DNA from: Eubacterium sp. AF16-48
GTDB lineage: Bacteria > Bacillota > Clostridia > Lachnospirales > Lachnospiraceae
Direction: 5' to 3'
NCBI RefSeq assembly: GCF_003479405.1
Contig: NZ_QUHB01000002.1
Coordinates: 186,001 to 250,000 of the forward strand
DNA: 64,000 bases
The position numbers and the translations under genes are program-made. Of the stretch, positions 35,936-43,604 are shown in pieces (position 1 is the stretch's first letter; every line of letters begins with the position of its first letter). Below the pieces are notes generated by a model. It had not been told where the DNA came from. It did not search any database and saw only the letters and a program-made list of their open reading frames with translations.

Positions 35936-35972
35936 AGGCGAAAGGCTTGAAAAATCAGCTTTTCGCCCTTTG
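35936..35972 (+). terminator. Terminator in the junction region
   Basis: GGCGAAAGGCT (35937-35947) pairs with AGCTTTTCGCC (35957-35967), followed by a T-rich stretch. The 319-bp gap 35790-36108 also contains a GC-rich hairpin AGCAGGCG/CGCCTGCT near 36008-36031 and otherwise no gene. Confidence 0.65.
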
Positions 35973-36075
35973 TTTATATATAACAGTTACTAAAACGCAT
36001 GTCAAGAGCAGGCGTTTCTGCCGCCTGCTTTGCGATGGAATATTGCCTATTCTGGAAGGCGTCCTTCGTACATAA

Positions 36076-36522
36076 TACTTAGTTCTCCAATTACAGAGAA
36101 CAAGTCAGATGCAATATATCATTGAAAAGCCTAAGACAGAAAGTGGCGAGAGATATGTTCCAATGTCTGGTGAGGTGGCGGCTTGTTTCAAGAGAATACT
36201 TAAGGGCAGGGTCAATCCCAAAGTTGAACCGATGGTTGATGGAATGACAGGATTTTTATTCCTTGATAAGAATGATATGCCTATGGTGGCATTACATTGG
36301 GAAAAGTATTTTCAGCATATTCGGGAAAAGTACAATAGCATATATAAGGTTCAGATGCCGCCAATCACACCGCATATGTGTCGTCATACGTTTTGTTCTA
36401 ATATGGCTAAGTCGGGAATGAATCCGAAGATACTTCAGTATATTATGGGACACTCGGATATCAGTGTTACGATGAATACCTATACTCATGTTAAATTTCA
36501 GGATGCACAGGAAGATTTTTAA
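36076..36522 (+). pseudogene. C-terminal remnant of a tyrosine integrase
   Basis: The frame opens after a TAA (36073-36075) and reads 'LQLQRTSQMQYIIEKPKTESGERYVPM', the middle of an ICE-type integrase. It goes on through 'PHMCRHTFCSNMAKSGMNPK' and 'YIMGHSDISVTMNTYTHV', which hold the second Arg, the His and the catalytic Tyr. The N-terminal domains and the first catalytic Arg are absent. ATG 36109 gives a 137-residue ORF that cannot be an active recombinase. It marks the scar of an integrated element and may border the accessory region that follows. Confidence 0.8.
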
Positions 36523-36897
36523 AAAGCAATTAATTCATAATGACCTGATGAAAATGAGAGAAAAATGGCTGAATGCCAGTATATATATTAATCCCCAATT
36601 TCTTACCTGTCGATTCCCAATGGCAGATTTGCCTTTGGTGCAGACTTGAAATTTACCAAAGTTTTTACCAAAATTGATGACAAAAAATATGCAAAGATAT
36701 GCCAAAATATGCTAGAATAAGTGAAAAATGAAGAAAGGTAAAAAGGCTTGAAAAGCCCGAAAATACTGGAAATATGAGAAAAATCAAGATTTTATTTATC
36801 TGCCACGGCAGGAGACTAACTTCTTGTTAAAAGTGCTTTATTTACTAGGGTTTGAGCGATACAGCATTGGATTTTAGCCCATTTTTAGGACAAATGA

Positions 36898-37061
36898 ACA
36901 GAGAGCATCGGTATGGAAAATAGAATATTAGGACATCTAAATAAGTCCATATACTTGTATTTATTATGAGTATGTGGGCTTATTTTAGTGCCTTAAAATC
37001 GAAAGACACACAAATACCCACTAATGGTCATAAAGTGCCTATATGAGCCACAGAGAGCATC
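36898..37061 (+). repeat. Gene-free junction region with a 12-bp direct repeat
   Basis: No gene is supported in 36523-37132 (610 bp). ACAGAGAGCATC occurs at 36898-36909 and 37050-37061. Between the copies, AAGTCCATATACT (36953-36965) pairs with AGTATGTGGGCTT (36969-36981 region) with G-U wobbles, followed by TATTTTAG, a likely terminator. CTATATGAGCC and CTTTATATGACC repeat loosely near 37040-37080. This may be an attachment region of the element to the right. Confidence 0.4.
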
Positions 37062-37132
37062 ACAGAGCCTTTATATGACCTAAATAAGAAATACGCATTT
37101 CATTGGCATAAGTATGGAAGGAGGTGAGACAT

Positions 37133-37456
37133 TTGAAAATATCAGAGTTGCAATCTATCTGTAAATATGACGATAGTATTATGGAAGAATTTAAACAATG
37201 TCATCCAAAGCAGATTATAAGTGAGGATATTTATATTCCAATATGGAAGGTGGAATATAAATATAATACTGCTCGTGGTAATCCTAAGACAGCCACAAAA
37301 TATATATTTTTAGAAGAAAGTGCATGGGACATGGTTGATAATGAATTTATGAGCCATATAAAATCTATAAATGAAAATTATCCAGAACGAAAGCTATCAA
37401 ACGTAGAAATTCTTGATGCTGAGTTTATGGGTAAAGTATATATATCTCTTGAATAA
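37133..37456 (+). CDS. Hypothetical protein, 107 aa
   Basis: TTG 37133 is chosen because AAGGAGG (37118-37124) is 8 bp upstream. The GTG at 37124 overlaps that RBS. The protein is soluble and alpha/beta in pattern ('EDIYIPIWKVEYKYNTARGN', 'TKYIFLEESAWDMVDNEF'). No family recognised. It is the first gene of the accessory region. Confidence 0.5.
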   Translation: MKISELQSICKYDDSIMEEFKQCHPKQIISEDIYIPIWKVEYKYNTARGNPKTATKYIFLEESAWDMVDNEFMSHIKSINENYPERKLSNVEILDAEFMGKVYISLE

Positions 37457-37613
37457 TTATATGTTTTTCAATCGTATTAAAATCCCTGTAAACAGGGTTG
37501 TATAGCGAGATGCCGTGTATTACCCACGAAACATAGTGACAATTTAATAATGGTTAAAACGTAAAATCTTTCACCTTGACCTAAGATAATTGGTTTCTAA
37601 GAAAAAGATAGAC

Positions 37614-37650
37614 TCCTTTAACAGATTGGTAAAATCTAAAAGTTAAAGGA
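37614..37650 (+). promoter_or_regulatory. Hairpin masking the RBS of the PAPS-reductase-like gene
   Basis: TCCTTTAAC (37614-37622) pairs with GTTAAAGGA (37642-37650), and inside it AGATT (37623-37627) pairs with AATCT (37633-37637) around GGTAA. The right arm contains the AAAGGA ribosome binding site of the gene starting at TTG 37661. The structure could therefore hide the RBS. The preceding 150 bp (37457-37613) also have a CCCTG/CAGGG hairpin and no gene. Confidence 0.5.
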
Positions 37651-37660
37651 AAGATTACGG

Positions 37661-38962
37661 TTGAATCCAATATACAATGAGTATATAAAGTTTTTAAGAG
37701 ATATGTCAGGTGAAAAGTTGCCTGAGTTTAAAGAAGGTTATTTTTGGCTTGATAAACAAATCATAAAAGGATTTGATTTACAAGGTCATGAACACAAATT
37801 TTATAGAGTAAAAGTTTCAGATAATTTAGAAACTGTAGAAGTAATAAAGCTAAAAAATTATGACAATATATCGGATGTGGATTTAGCAAGTTGGCAAGAT
37901 TCAATCGAATTACAGAAAGAACATCTAACGCAGCTTGAAGCTGATTCATTAGAACTAATCAAAGAAAAGACAGAGAAGTTTAATACATATACTTCAATAA
38001 TTCCTGTTTCTATGGGTAAGGATTCAATGCTTACCTGTCATCTAGTCAGAAAATTATATCCAGAAACAAAAGCAATATTCAATAATACTTCACTTGACTG
38101 TGCTGATACATACAGAATGGTTAAGACTTTCCCTAACTGTGAGATTATGAATCCTGAGAAGGGATTTTACCAATATATTAAAGAACAAAATATTATATTT
38201 AATAGAATTTCTCGTGGTTGTTGTAGAATCTTCAAAGTAGGTGAAATGGTTAGGCGTTTAGACCATAACAAACCATATTTAATGTGGATGGGTATGCGAA
38301 ATGAAGAATCTAATACTAGAAGCGGATATCAAGATGAATGGGTAAACGAAGCTGAATGGGGAAATACATGTTGGCAGGGAATACTACCAATAAGAAAATG
38401 GGACGAAATAGATGTCTGGTTATATACAATATGGAAAAATATTGAAATAAATTCAAAGTATAAAAAGGGATATTCAAGGGTTGGCTGTGCCATATCGTGC
38501 CCTTACTACACCAAATCAACGTGGATTCTTGATAAATATTGGTATCCAACAATGAGAAATCGTTGGGAGAATATTTTAAAAGAAGACTTTATAAGTAATT
38601 CAAAATGGTTAGTTATGAATTGTACAGTAGATGAATATATCAATCAAGCTTGGAATGGCGGTGTGTTTAGAGACGAACCAACAAAAGAGGTTATTGAAGA
38701 GTATGCCAAGTATAGCAATTTAGATAAGAGAGTTGCTGCACAGTATTTTAATAAATATTGTGATAATGGATGTAAGTCTCAATCTGGTAAGTTGAAGCGA
38801 ATTAAAGCAAAGGATGTTATTGGTATGAACTTAAAATATCATGGAAGGAATATCAATAAGTTTTATTGTAAAAAGTGTCTTATGAAAATGTATAACATGG
38901 ATGAAGAAAAATGGAACAAACAAGTAGAAAGTTTTAAACAATCAGGATGTGATTTGTTTTAA
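37661..38962 (+). CDS. Phosphoadenosine phosphosulfate reductase-like (PP-loop) protein
   Basis: A 433-residue PP-loop ATP pyrophosphatase-fold protein. The loop is 'VSMGKDSMLTCHLVRKLYP' (about 112-130; consensus SGGKDS). 'AIFNNTSLDCADTYRMV', 'ISRGCCRIFKVGEMVRRL' and 'GMRNEESNTRSGYQD' correspond to PAPS reductase/DndC-type substrate regions. Many Cys residues (pairs near 195 and 266-271 and a CxxC near the C-terminus) could hold a metal or Fe-S cluster. Phage and plasmid members are thought to act in sulfur transfer or nucleic-acid modification. Start is TTG with a sequestered RBS. Confidence 0.72.
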   Translation: MNPIYNEYIKFLRDMSGEKLPEFKEGYFWLDKQIIKGFDLQGHEHKFYRVKVSDNLETVEVIKLKNYDNISDVDLASWQDSIELQKEHLTQLEADSLELIKEKTEKFNTYTSIIPVSMGKDSMLTCHLVRKLYPETKAIFNNTSLDCADTYRMVKTFPNCEIMNPEKGFYQYIKEQNIIFNRISRGCCRIFKVGEMVRRLDHNKPYLMWMGMRNEESNTRSGYQDEWVNEAEWGNTCWQGILPIRKWDEIDVWLYTIWKNIEINSKYKKGYSRVGCAISCPYYTKSTWILDKYWYPTMRNRWENILKEDFISNSKWLVMNCTVDEYINQAWNGGVFRDEPTKEVIEEYAKYSNLDKRVAAQYFNKYCDNGCKSQSGKLKRIKAKDVIGMNLKYHGRNINKFYCKKCLMKMYNMDEEKWNKQVESFKQSGCDLF

Positions 38963-38996
38963 TTTTATAGTTCTTTTGTTAGCAAAGAGTATTTGA

Positions 38997-39230
38997 ATGT
39001 TTGGAACAGTAACAAAGTATTTTAGAGACAAAGGTTATGGATTTATCCGTGGACAGAATGGTAAATCATATTTTATCCATAAGTCAAATTTAGATGGTGA
39101 ATATATTGAATCAGGATATTATGTGTTTTTCAGACCATTTGTAACTGACAGGAGCGATTATAACGCAAAGGATATTTCTGTAATTGATGCACCAGAGAGG
39201 AGCAGACAGCATGGCAAAAGTAATAGATAA
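38997..39230 (+). CDS. Cold-shock-domain-like protein
   Basis: A 77-residue OB-fold protein. 'MFGTVTKYFRDKGYGFIRGQNGKSYFIHKSN' (in parts) carries RNP-1-like 'GYGFI' and RNP-2-like 'SYFIH', typical of nucleic-acid-binding cold-shock domains. It overlaps the next gene by 20 bp. It differs from the canonical CspA-type protein at 62831 in the same element. Confidence 0.7.
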   Translation: MFGTVTKYFRDKGYGFIRGQNGKSYFIHKSNLDGEYIESGYYVFFRPFVTDRSDYNAKDISVIDAPERSRQHGKSNR

Positions 39231-39651
39231 TATGGATGATTTGGCTATTGCATTGCAACCAGTAATGAAAAAGATGGTTGATGGAATGGCGAATAGAGTA
39301 TATGAGACATTGAATTTCTTTCTACAGAGATATTACGATTCATATGATCCGATTTTCTATCGCAGACAATATGATTTTTTGAGGTCAGGTTTTAAGGTTG
39401 ATGCAAGAATTGTCAGAGGTAAGGCGGTAGCATCGGTTTATATTGATGTGGACTATATGAGTAATTACTATGGTGTAACTGGTCAACAGGTCGCAACATG
39501 GGCGAATGAAGGTCTGCATGGTGGGAAGAATTTAGCATCTAATACACCTCATGTATGGGATGTAACGATGGCAAATACTGTTGATAATGGAGCATTGGTA
39601 AGAGATGCAGTTGCTTATTTGAGAAGTCAAGGGTTCACAGTCAGAGTATAA
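39211..39651 (+). CDS. Phage-structural-like protein (HK97 gp10-like guess)
   Basis: A 146-residue protein from ATG 39211 behind GAGAGGAGC. 'ALQPVMKKMVDGMANRVYETLNFFL', 'SYDPIFYRRQYDFLRSG' and 'YVDVDY'-like beta strands resemble small phage head-tail connector or gp10-type proteins in clostridial phages. No other virion genes are visible nearby, so it may have another role. Low certainty on function, good certainty that it is a gene. Confidence 0.5.
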   Translation: MAKVIDNMDDLAIALQPVMKKMVDGMANRVYETLNFFLQRYYDSYDPIFYRRQYDFLRSGFKVDARIVRGKAVASVYIDVDYMSNYYGVTGQQVATWANEGLHGGKNLASNTPHVWDVTMANTVDNGALVRDAVAYLRSQGFTVRV

Positions 39652-39669
39652 GGAAGGAGAATTATAATT

Positions 39670-39912
39670 ATGACAAATAATGAAATATGGGAAAATATTA
39701 GACATAACAATATGAAACGTGATGGAGTAAATAATCCTATCAAAGTTGATAATTTTGTTTACGAAATCTATTCATTAATGAAAGAACGAGATTTTTCAAT
39801 TATCGAATCTGACGAGATTGTAAAGTCCCTGTCTGGTCTAATTGAAAATGATAAAAAGTTAATATTGAGAGAACCACTAAAAACAGTGGAGAAATATAAT
39901 AAAGAGGGCTAA
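39670..39912 (+). CDS. Hypothetical protein, 80 aa
   Basis: A small, soluble, mostly helical protein with a good RBS (GGAAGGAGAA) 18 bp after the previous gene, so part of the same operon. 'MTNNEIWENIRHNNMKRDGV' at the start. No family recognised. Confidence 0.5.
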   Translation: MTNNEIWENIRHNNMKRDGVNNPIKVDNFVYEIYSLMKERDFSIIESDEIVKSLSGLIENDKKLILREPLKTVEKYNKEG

Positions 39913-39914
39913 TT

Positions 39915-39928
39915 CAGAACGTAAGTTT
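39915..39928 (+). repeat. 14-bp repeat CAGAACGTAAGTTT, copy 1
   Basis: CAGAACGTAAGTTT occurs here, between the 80-aa gene and the HU gene, and again at 41344-41357 upstream of the replication-type gene. Both copies are intergenic. Confidence 0.6.
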
Positions 39929-39958
39929 ACAACATTTTAAGGAAGGAGGGGGAATACA

Positions 39959-40252
39959 ATGAGATTACTTAAACAGGATGTAATAAACAAATTAGCTGAA
40001 AAGACAGGCTTATATAAAAAGGATGTACGAGCTGTACTAGATTCATTTCATGAATTAGTTTATGAAGAATTAGATGCAGATAATTCGATTCTTATCACAA
40101 ATCTTTTTAAGGTTGAACCAATAACAGTTGATTCAAGAAAAAGATACAGTCCGTATGTTGATGATAATTACTATATTGAGAAAGAACATAAGACAGTAAA
40201 AATCACACCAGCTTCAAATCTATTGGATAGCTTAAAGAAAGAGGAAGAGTAA
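39959..40252 (+). CDS. HU-family DNA-binding protein
   Basis: A 97-residue protein of the HU/IHF fold. The N-terminal 'LKQDVINKLAEKTGLYKKDVRAVLDSFHELV' (in parts) is the dimerising helix pair. The beta-arm region is divergent: 'NSILITNLFKVEPITVDSRKRY'. It lacks the classic 'GRNPxTG' arm tip, so its DNA bending may differ. Strong RBS GGAAGGAGGGGG. Its TAA overlaps the ATG of the next gene. Confidence 0.78.
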   Translation: MRLLKQDVINKLAEKTGLYKKDVRAVLDSFHELVYEELDADNSILITNLFKVEPITVDSRKRYSPYVDDNYYIEKEHKTVKITPASNLLDSLKKEEE

Positions 40253-40533
40253 TGGGTAAGATTTTACATATCAAGGATGCTTATTTTGAGTTACCAGATA
40301 AGCACAATGATGATATAGGGTGCATGGTTACATTACTTGGTCTGCACCTACAACAGAATAAGGATATTGCTGATAGTGAGCAATGTAAAATTGAATATGA
40401 AGTGATTGAGAATGTGGAAGAAAAAGGGGATATAATAAGAATGGAAGTTGATTCAATATTAACAGATAAAGAAGGTAATTCAATTATGGTTAAATCGGTA
40501 CAACCAGAGTATATGTTAGATTCTATACTATAA
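40252..40533 (+). CDS. Hypothetical protein with C-terminal QPEY motif, 93 aa
   Basis: A 93-residue protein coupled to HU (ATGA-like overlap of one base). Its C-terminus 'GNSIMVKSVQPEYMLDSIL' closely resembles 'GESISVSTPQPEYITETF' in the convergent minus-strand protein at 40547. Function unknown. The paired motif suggests a common partner. Confidence 0.5.
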   Translation: MGKILHIKDAYFELPDKHNDDIGCMVTLLGLHLQQNKDIADSEQCKIEYEVIENVEEKGDIIRMEVDSILTDKEGNSIMVKSVQPEYMLDSIL

Positions 40534-40546
40534 AAATGGGGAACGA

Positions 40547-40714
40547 TTAATCGTCGTTCCCATTTTCAGTGTTATTGTTTGAATTTGATGTTGGTTTGAA
40601 ATTGAAAGTTTCAGTTATATATTCTGGTTGTGGTGTTGAAACTGAAATTGACTCTCCGTTATTATTAGTTAAATTAATATCGGTATTCATTTTGATAATA
40701 TCATCATCTGACAT
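40547..40714 (-). CDS. Hypothetical small protein with QPEY motif, 55 aa
   Basis: ATG at 40714 is chosen because AAGGAGGTG lies at 40721-40729 on this strand. The open frame extends upstream without an RBS. An N-terminal acidic start 'MSDDDIIKMNTDINL' leads to 'GESISVSTPQPEYITETF' and a disordered Asn/Ser/Asp tail. It overlaps the membrane protein gene at 40704 by 11 bp and converges with the gene ending at 40533, with 13 bp between the two stops. Confidence 0.55.
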   Translation of the reverse strand: MSDDDIIKMNTDINLTNNNGESISVSTPQPEYITETFNFKPTSNSNNNTENGNDD

Positions 40715-41252
40715 TGATCTCACCTCCTTGAATGTGTATTTGCTGTATGCTTTCTTGAACATGTTTTGATTCATAATAATTAATAGAAACATTGATTGCA
40801 AATGTAATAAATGTAATCAAAAAGGTAGCCATTATTAAACGAATAAGATAATGGTGCTTTTTATTTTTTATTACATTAAGTTCACGATTTTTAATTGCAT
40901 CGTTGATAAATCTTTCTGCCATTTTTTGTTCAAGTAATTTATTGGCTTGCTCACTTTGCTCTGGCTTGACGGAATTCAAAACATTAGTATTTTGAATCGC
41001 AATAGCTTTTATAGGAAAAGTTGGTCTGTCATAGCCAGAATAAGTTTTGAAAAACATAAAAATACAAACAATAAACATAGCAGTATTTAGTATACAAAAT
41101 ATAAAATATATGCATGTATACCAACATGAATTGTATTCTTTGATTTGAGTCCAAAGATATATTAGTGCACTACCAAGAACCGTTAAAAACGTAATGCAGG
41201 TTGTTATTTTATTATTTAATCTATCATTGAATTCAATTTCTTTATAATACAA
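40704..41252 (-). CDS. Membrane protein with long cytoplasmic segment, unknown function
   Basis: About 182 residues with two N-terminal helices (about 17-35 and 43-68), a hydrophilic middle (about 75-135) and one C-terminal helix (about 138-160). The start is uncertain: TTG 41252 is the first standard codon, but the frame continues upstream as 'NLLEEYKDL' to ATT codons near 41280 preceded by GGTGATAT. The original ATG may have mutated. It is cotranscribed with the QPEY gene on the minus strand. Confidence 0.5.
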   Translation of the reverse strand: MYYKEIEFNDRLNNKITTCITFLTVLGSALIYLWTQIKEYNSCWYTCIYFIFCILNTAMFIVCIFMFFKTYSGYDRPTFPIKAIAIQNTNVLNSVKPEQSEQANKLLEQKMAERFINDAIKNRELNVIKNKKHHYLIRLIMATFLITFITFAINVSINYYESKHVQESIQQIHIQGGEINVR

Positions 41253-41343
41253 ATCTTTGTATTCTTCTAAAAGGTTAATAATATATCACCACATTTCTTC
41301 TGTATACAAATAATTATAATAAATAAATTATCAAATGTACAGA

Positions 41344-41357
41344 CAGAACGTAAGTTT
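41344..41357 (+). repeat. 14-bp repeat CAGAACGTAAGTTT, copy 2
   Basis: Exact second copy of the motif at 39915-39928. It opens the structured region in front of the replication-type gene. Confidence 0.6.
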
Positions 41358-41363
41358 TGAAGT

Positions 41364-41552
41364 AATCGGCAGACATACACCGATTCTAAACAAATGTATG
41401 GATATTTCCCAACAGGCAGGAAGTAAAAGAAAGTCTGTATCAGAGTTCAAGAATATCTAACGTGCAATTCTGCACATTTTCCAATAAGAGAAATTGAATA
41501 ACACGACTGCTGCATATAGCAGTTTATTAGGGTGCGTCATTTATGTCGCACC
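41364..41552 (+). promoter_or_regulatory. Four successive hairpins upstream of the primase/replication gene
   Basis: AATCGG/CCGATT (41364-41385), GTGCA/TGCAC (41462-41475), ACTGCT/AGCAGT (41506-41523) and GGTGCG/CGCACC (41531-41552) follow one another. They lie in the 336-bp gap 41253-41588 between divergent genes, which otherwise contains no gene. The last two may act as terminator or attenuator. The cluster is also a candidate origin or single-strand origin because it lies before a replication-type gene. Confidence 0.45.
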
Positions 41553-41588
41553 TATTTCTTGACCTCTGGTTTATCAAAAAGGAGGAAA

Positions 41589-43454
41589 ATGATTAGTGAA
41601 AATAAGATTAAATGTATGTATTTCAATAAACGATTCAATGAGAAACCACAGGGAAAACAATGTGGATGGGTGCAGAAAAGTTTAATTGAGACAGAAATTG
41701 CAATAGAAGATTTGGCAGATGCTTTATGTCATGGAGCATCATTTAAGCCAGGAGTTTTAGTTGGTGGTATGAAAGCTGATAACTGGACACAGCAACAGTT
41801 ATTTGGCTTGGATTTTGATAATGGAATGTGCATAGAAGAAGCATATAACAAGGTCATTTCTCTTGGAATTGTACCATGTTTTATGTACACCACATTTTCA
41901 TACAAGGAAGAACATCATAAATTCCGCATGATATTCTGCAATGATACAGTTATTACAGATGGCAGTATCAGAGATAAATTACAAGCTACACTTATGGGTG
42001 CGGTAGGTGGAATTGATGAGGTATGTTTCAATAGAGATAGATTGTTTTTCGGTGGTAAGGGGAATGAGGTATTATATCCATCTTATGACAGTAGAATCAA
42101 TGCAGAAGCAGTTATTGATAAATACTGGAAAGATGAATATGAGCAATATATATCAAATGCACAGCCAAAATCAAAGAAGAAGCCTGCTGCAAAAAAGGAA
42201 AAAGCTGATATAGAGGTAAAGCCTGTATATGAAAACTTAAATGTCAAAGCAATTAAGGAGCATGATGTTGAATATTTGCGTACAGTATTAGCACATGAAC
42301 CGATTGAATTTGATACAAAAAATGAATTTTGGGATTATATCTACTTGGAACTGGATATTGCAGAGCTGATAGATATTGATAATCCGAGGTCTTTTTGCTG
42401 TATTCTGCATGAAGATCATAACCCTTCTGCAAACATCTTTACTACGAAAAATGGAGTTCAAAAGTATAGATGTTGTTCTGAAAATCTTACTCTTAACATA
42501 AAACAGTTGATTGAAATGTTAGGAGATTTCAAGTCTGAATTTAAAGCAATTCAATTCATAATGGATATTTATAATCTGTCCATAAAGGAATCACAATGGA
42601 GCATTGAACAGCGTGAAAACATAGACATGATGATAAGTAATATCACTCTGAATAAATTTCAAGAGCTATGTCCACAGGCTGATAAAAATATCAAATATGC
42701 AAAGGACACATTTCTTATGATGCTGTCTATTGCACGAAACAATATTTATAGCGAGAAGTTTTCTAATGACGATGGAGAAATAATCTTTTACGTTACCAAT
42801 AAAAAGTTGGCTGAATACATGGGAAAAGGTAATAGCCAGAAGAAGATTGACAAAATCAATAAGTATGTGAAAATGCTTATCTATCACGATTTAATACGAA
42901 TATTAGATAATGACCAGATACCAAAGGAATTATTGAAAAACGCATTAAAATATACGAATGGCAATAAGAATCGTGTCAATTTCTATGCTATTCCATCATG
43001 GGTAGTACAACAGTTGAAAACAATAGAAGATAACGGAATCCGTTGGAAAGATAAAGGTTATAGAATTGGTGGTGTATCGTTTGATATGTTCTATCGTTCT
43101 GAAGGTTTTGAGGTAGCCGCCTCATTATATCCACAGTATAAGAAAAAGAAAAATGAATATGGTGAGATTGTAAACAGAACTACTACAAAGGCTAGTGATG
43201 AGCGTACATTGAAGATTTCAGAAGTGATTTTGCATTGTATTCAAAGAAAAGGATATTGTACCGAGAAAGAAGTCGTTTATATTCTTGGTAATGAGTACAG
43301 ATACGAAGTCACAGAGACACAGATTAAGCGATGTTTAAATGAGATTATGGATTGTTATGGATTGAAGAAAGTCAAAGCTAATAAGGTATTAAAGGAACAA
43401 TTTGATATAAAATCAGACGGTTATCCCTACATAATAATTGAAGATGAGATGTAA
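41589..43454 (+). CDS. Primase/replication-initiation type protein
   Basis: A 621-residue protein from ATG 41589 behind AAGGAGG. The N-terminal part has an AEP/PrimPol-like acidic motif 'FGLDFDNGMCIEEA' (about 75-88) and 'EEHHKFRMIF'. A zinc-finger-like segment 'CCILHEDHNPSANIFTT' followed by 'YRCCSENL' (about 278-305) resembles CHC2 primase fingers. The C-terminal 300 residues are helical and end in a winged-helix-like region. I infer a plasmid/phage replication protein. The catalytic assignment is tentative. Confidence 0.6.
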   Translation: MISENKIKCMYFNKRFNEKPQGKQCGWVQKSLIETEIAIEDLADALCHGASFKPGVLVGGMKADNWTQQQLFGLDFDNGMCIEEAYNKVISLGIVPCFMYTTFSYKEEHHKFRMIFCNDTVITDGSIRDKLQATLMGAVGGIDEVCFNRDRLFFGGKGNEVLYPSYDSRINAEAVIDKYWKDEYEQYISNAQPKSKKKPAAKKEKADIEVKPVYENLNVKAIKEHDVEYLRTVLAHEPIEFDTKNEFWDYIYLELDIAELIDIDNPRSFCCILHEDHNPSANIFTTKNGVQKYRCCSENLTLNIKQLIEMLGDFKSEFKAIQFIMDIYNLSIKESQWSIEQRENIDMMISNITLNKFQELCPQADKNIKYAKDTFLMMLSIARNNIYSEKFSNDDGEIIFYVTNKKLAEYMGKGNSQKKIDKINKYVKMLIYHDLIRILDNDQIPKELLKNALKYTNGNKNRVNFYAIPSWVVQQLKTIEDNGIRWKDKGYRIGGVSFDMFYRSEGFEVAASLYPQYKKKKNEYGEIVNRTTTKASDERTLKISEVILHCIQRKGYCTEKEVVYILGNEYRYEVTETQIKRCLNEIMDCYGLKKVKANKVLKEQFDIKSDGYPYIIIEDEM

Positions 43455-43458
43455 GGGT

Positions 43459-43520
43459 AGGTAAAAGGGTAGGGTTGTAACTAAGATATATATATGTTAC
43501 TACCCACCCCTTTTACCCCT
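43459..43520. repeat. Large imperfect dyad downstream of the replication-type gene
   Basis: AGGTAAAAGGGTAGGG followed by TTGTAAC (43459-43481) faces GTTAC-TACCCACCCC-TTTTACCCC (43496-43519). Nearly all positions pair, around an AT-rich centre ATATATATAT. No T-run follows, so this looks more like a protein-binding dyad or replication element than a simple terminator. Confidence 0.5.
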
Positions 43521-43540
43521 ATTCGATATTGATTGACTGA

Positions 43541-43575
43541 AAGACAGTATGAATTTGATTCTGCTGTCTTATTTT
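43541..43575 (+). terminator. Hairpin with T-run upstream of the HNH/AP2-like gene
   Basis: AAGACAG (43541-43547) pairs with CTGTCTT (43564-43570), followed by ATTTTT. It is either a terminator of the replication-type gene or an attenuator of the next gene, whose RBS lies 20 bp later. Confidence 0.55.
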
Positions 43576-43604
43576 TATGCGAAGAATAAGGAGAAATTTT
43601 ATAA

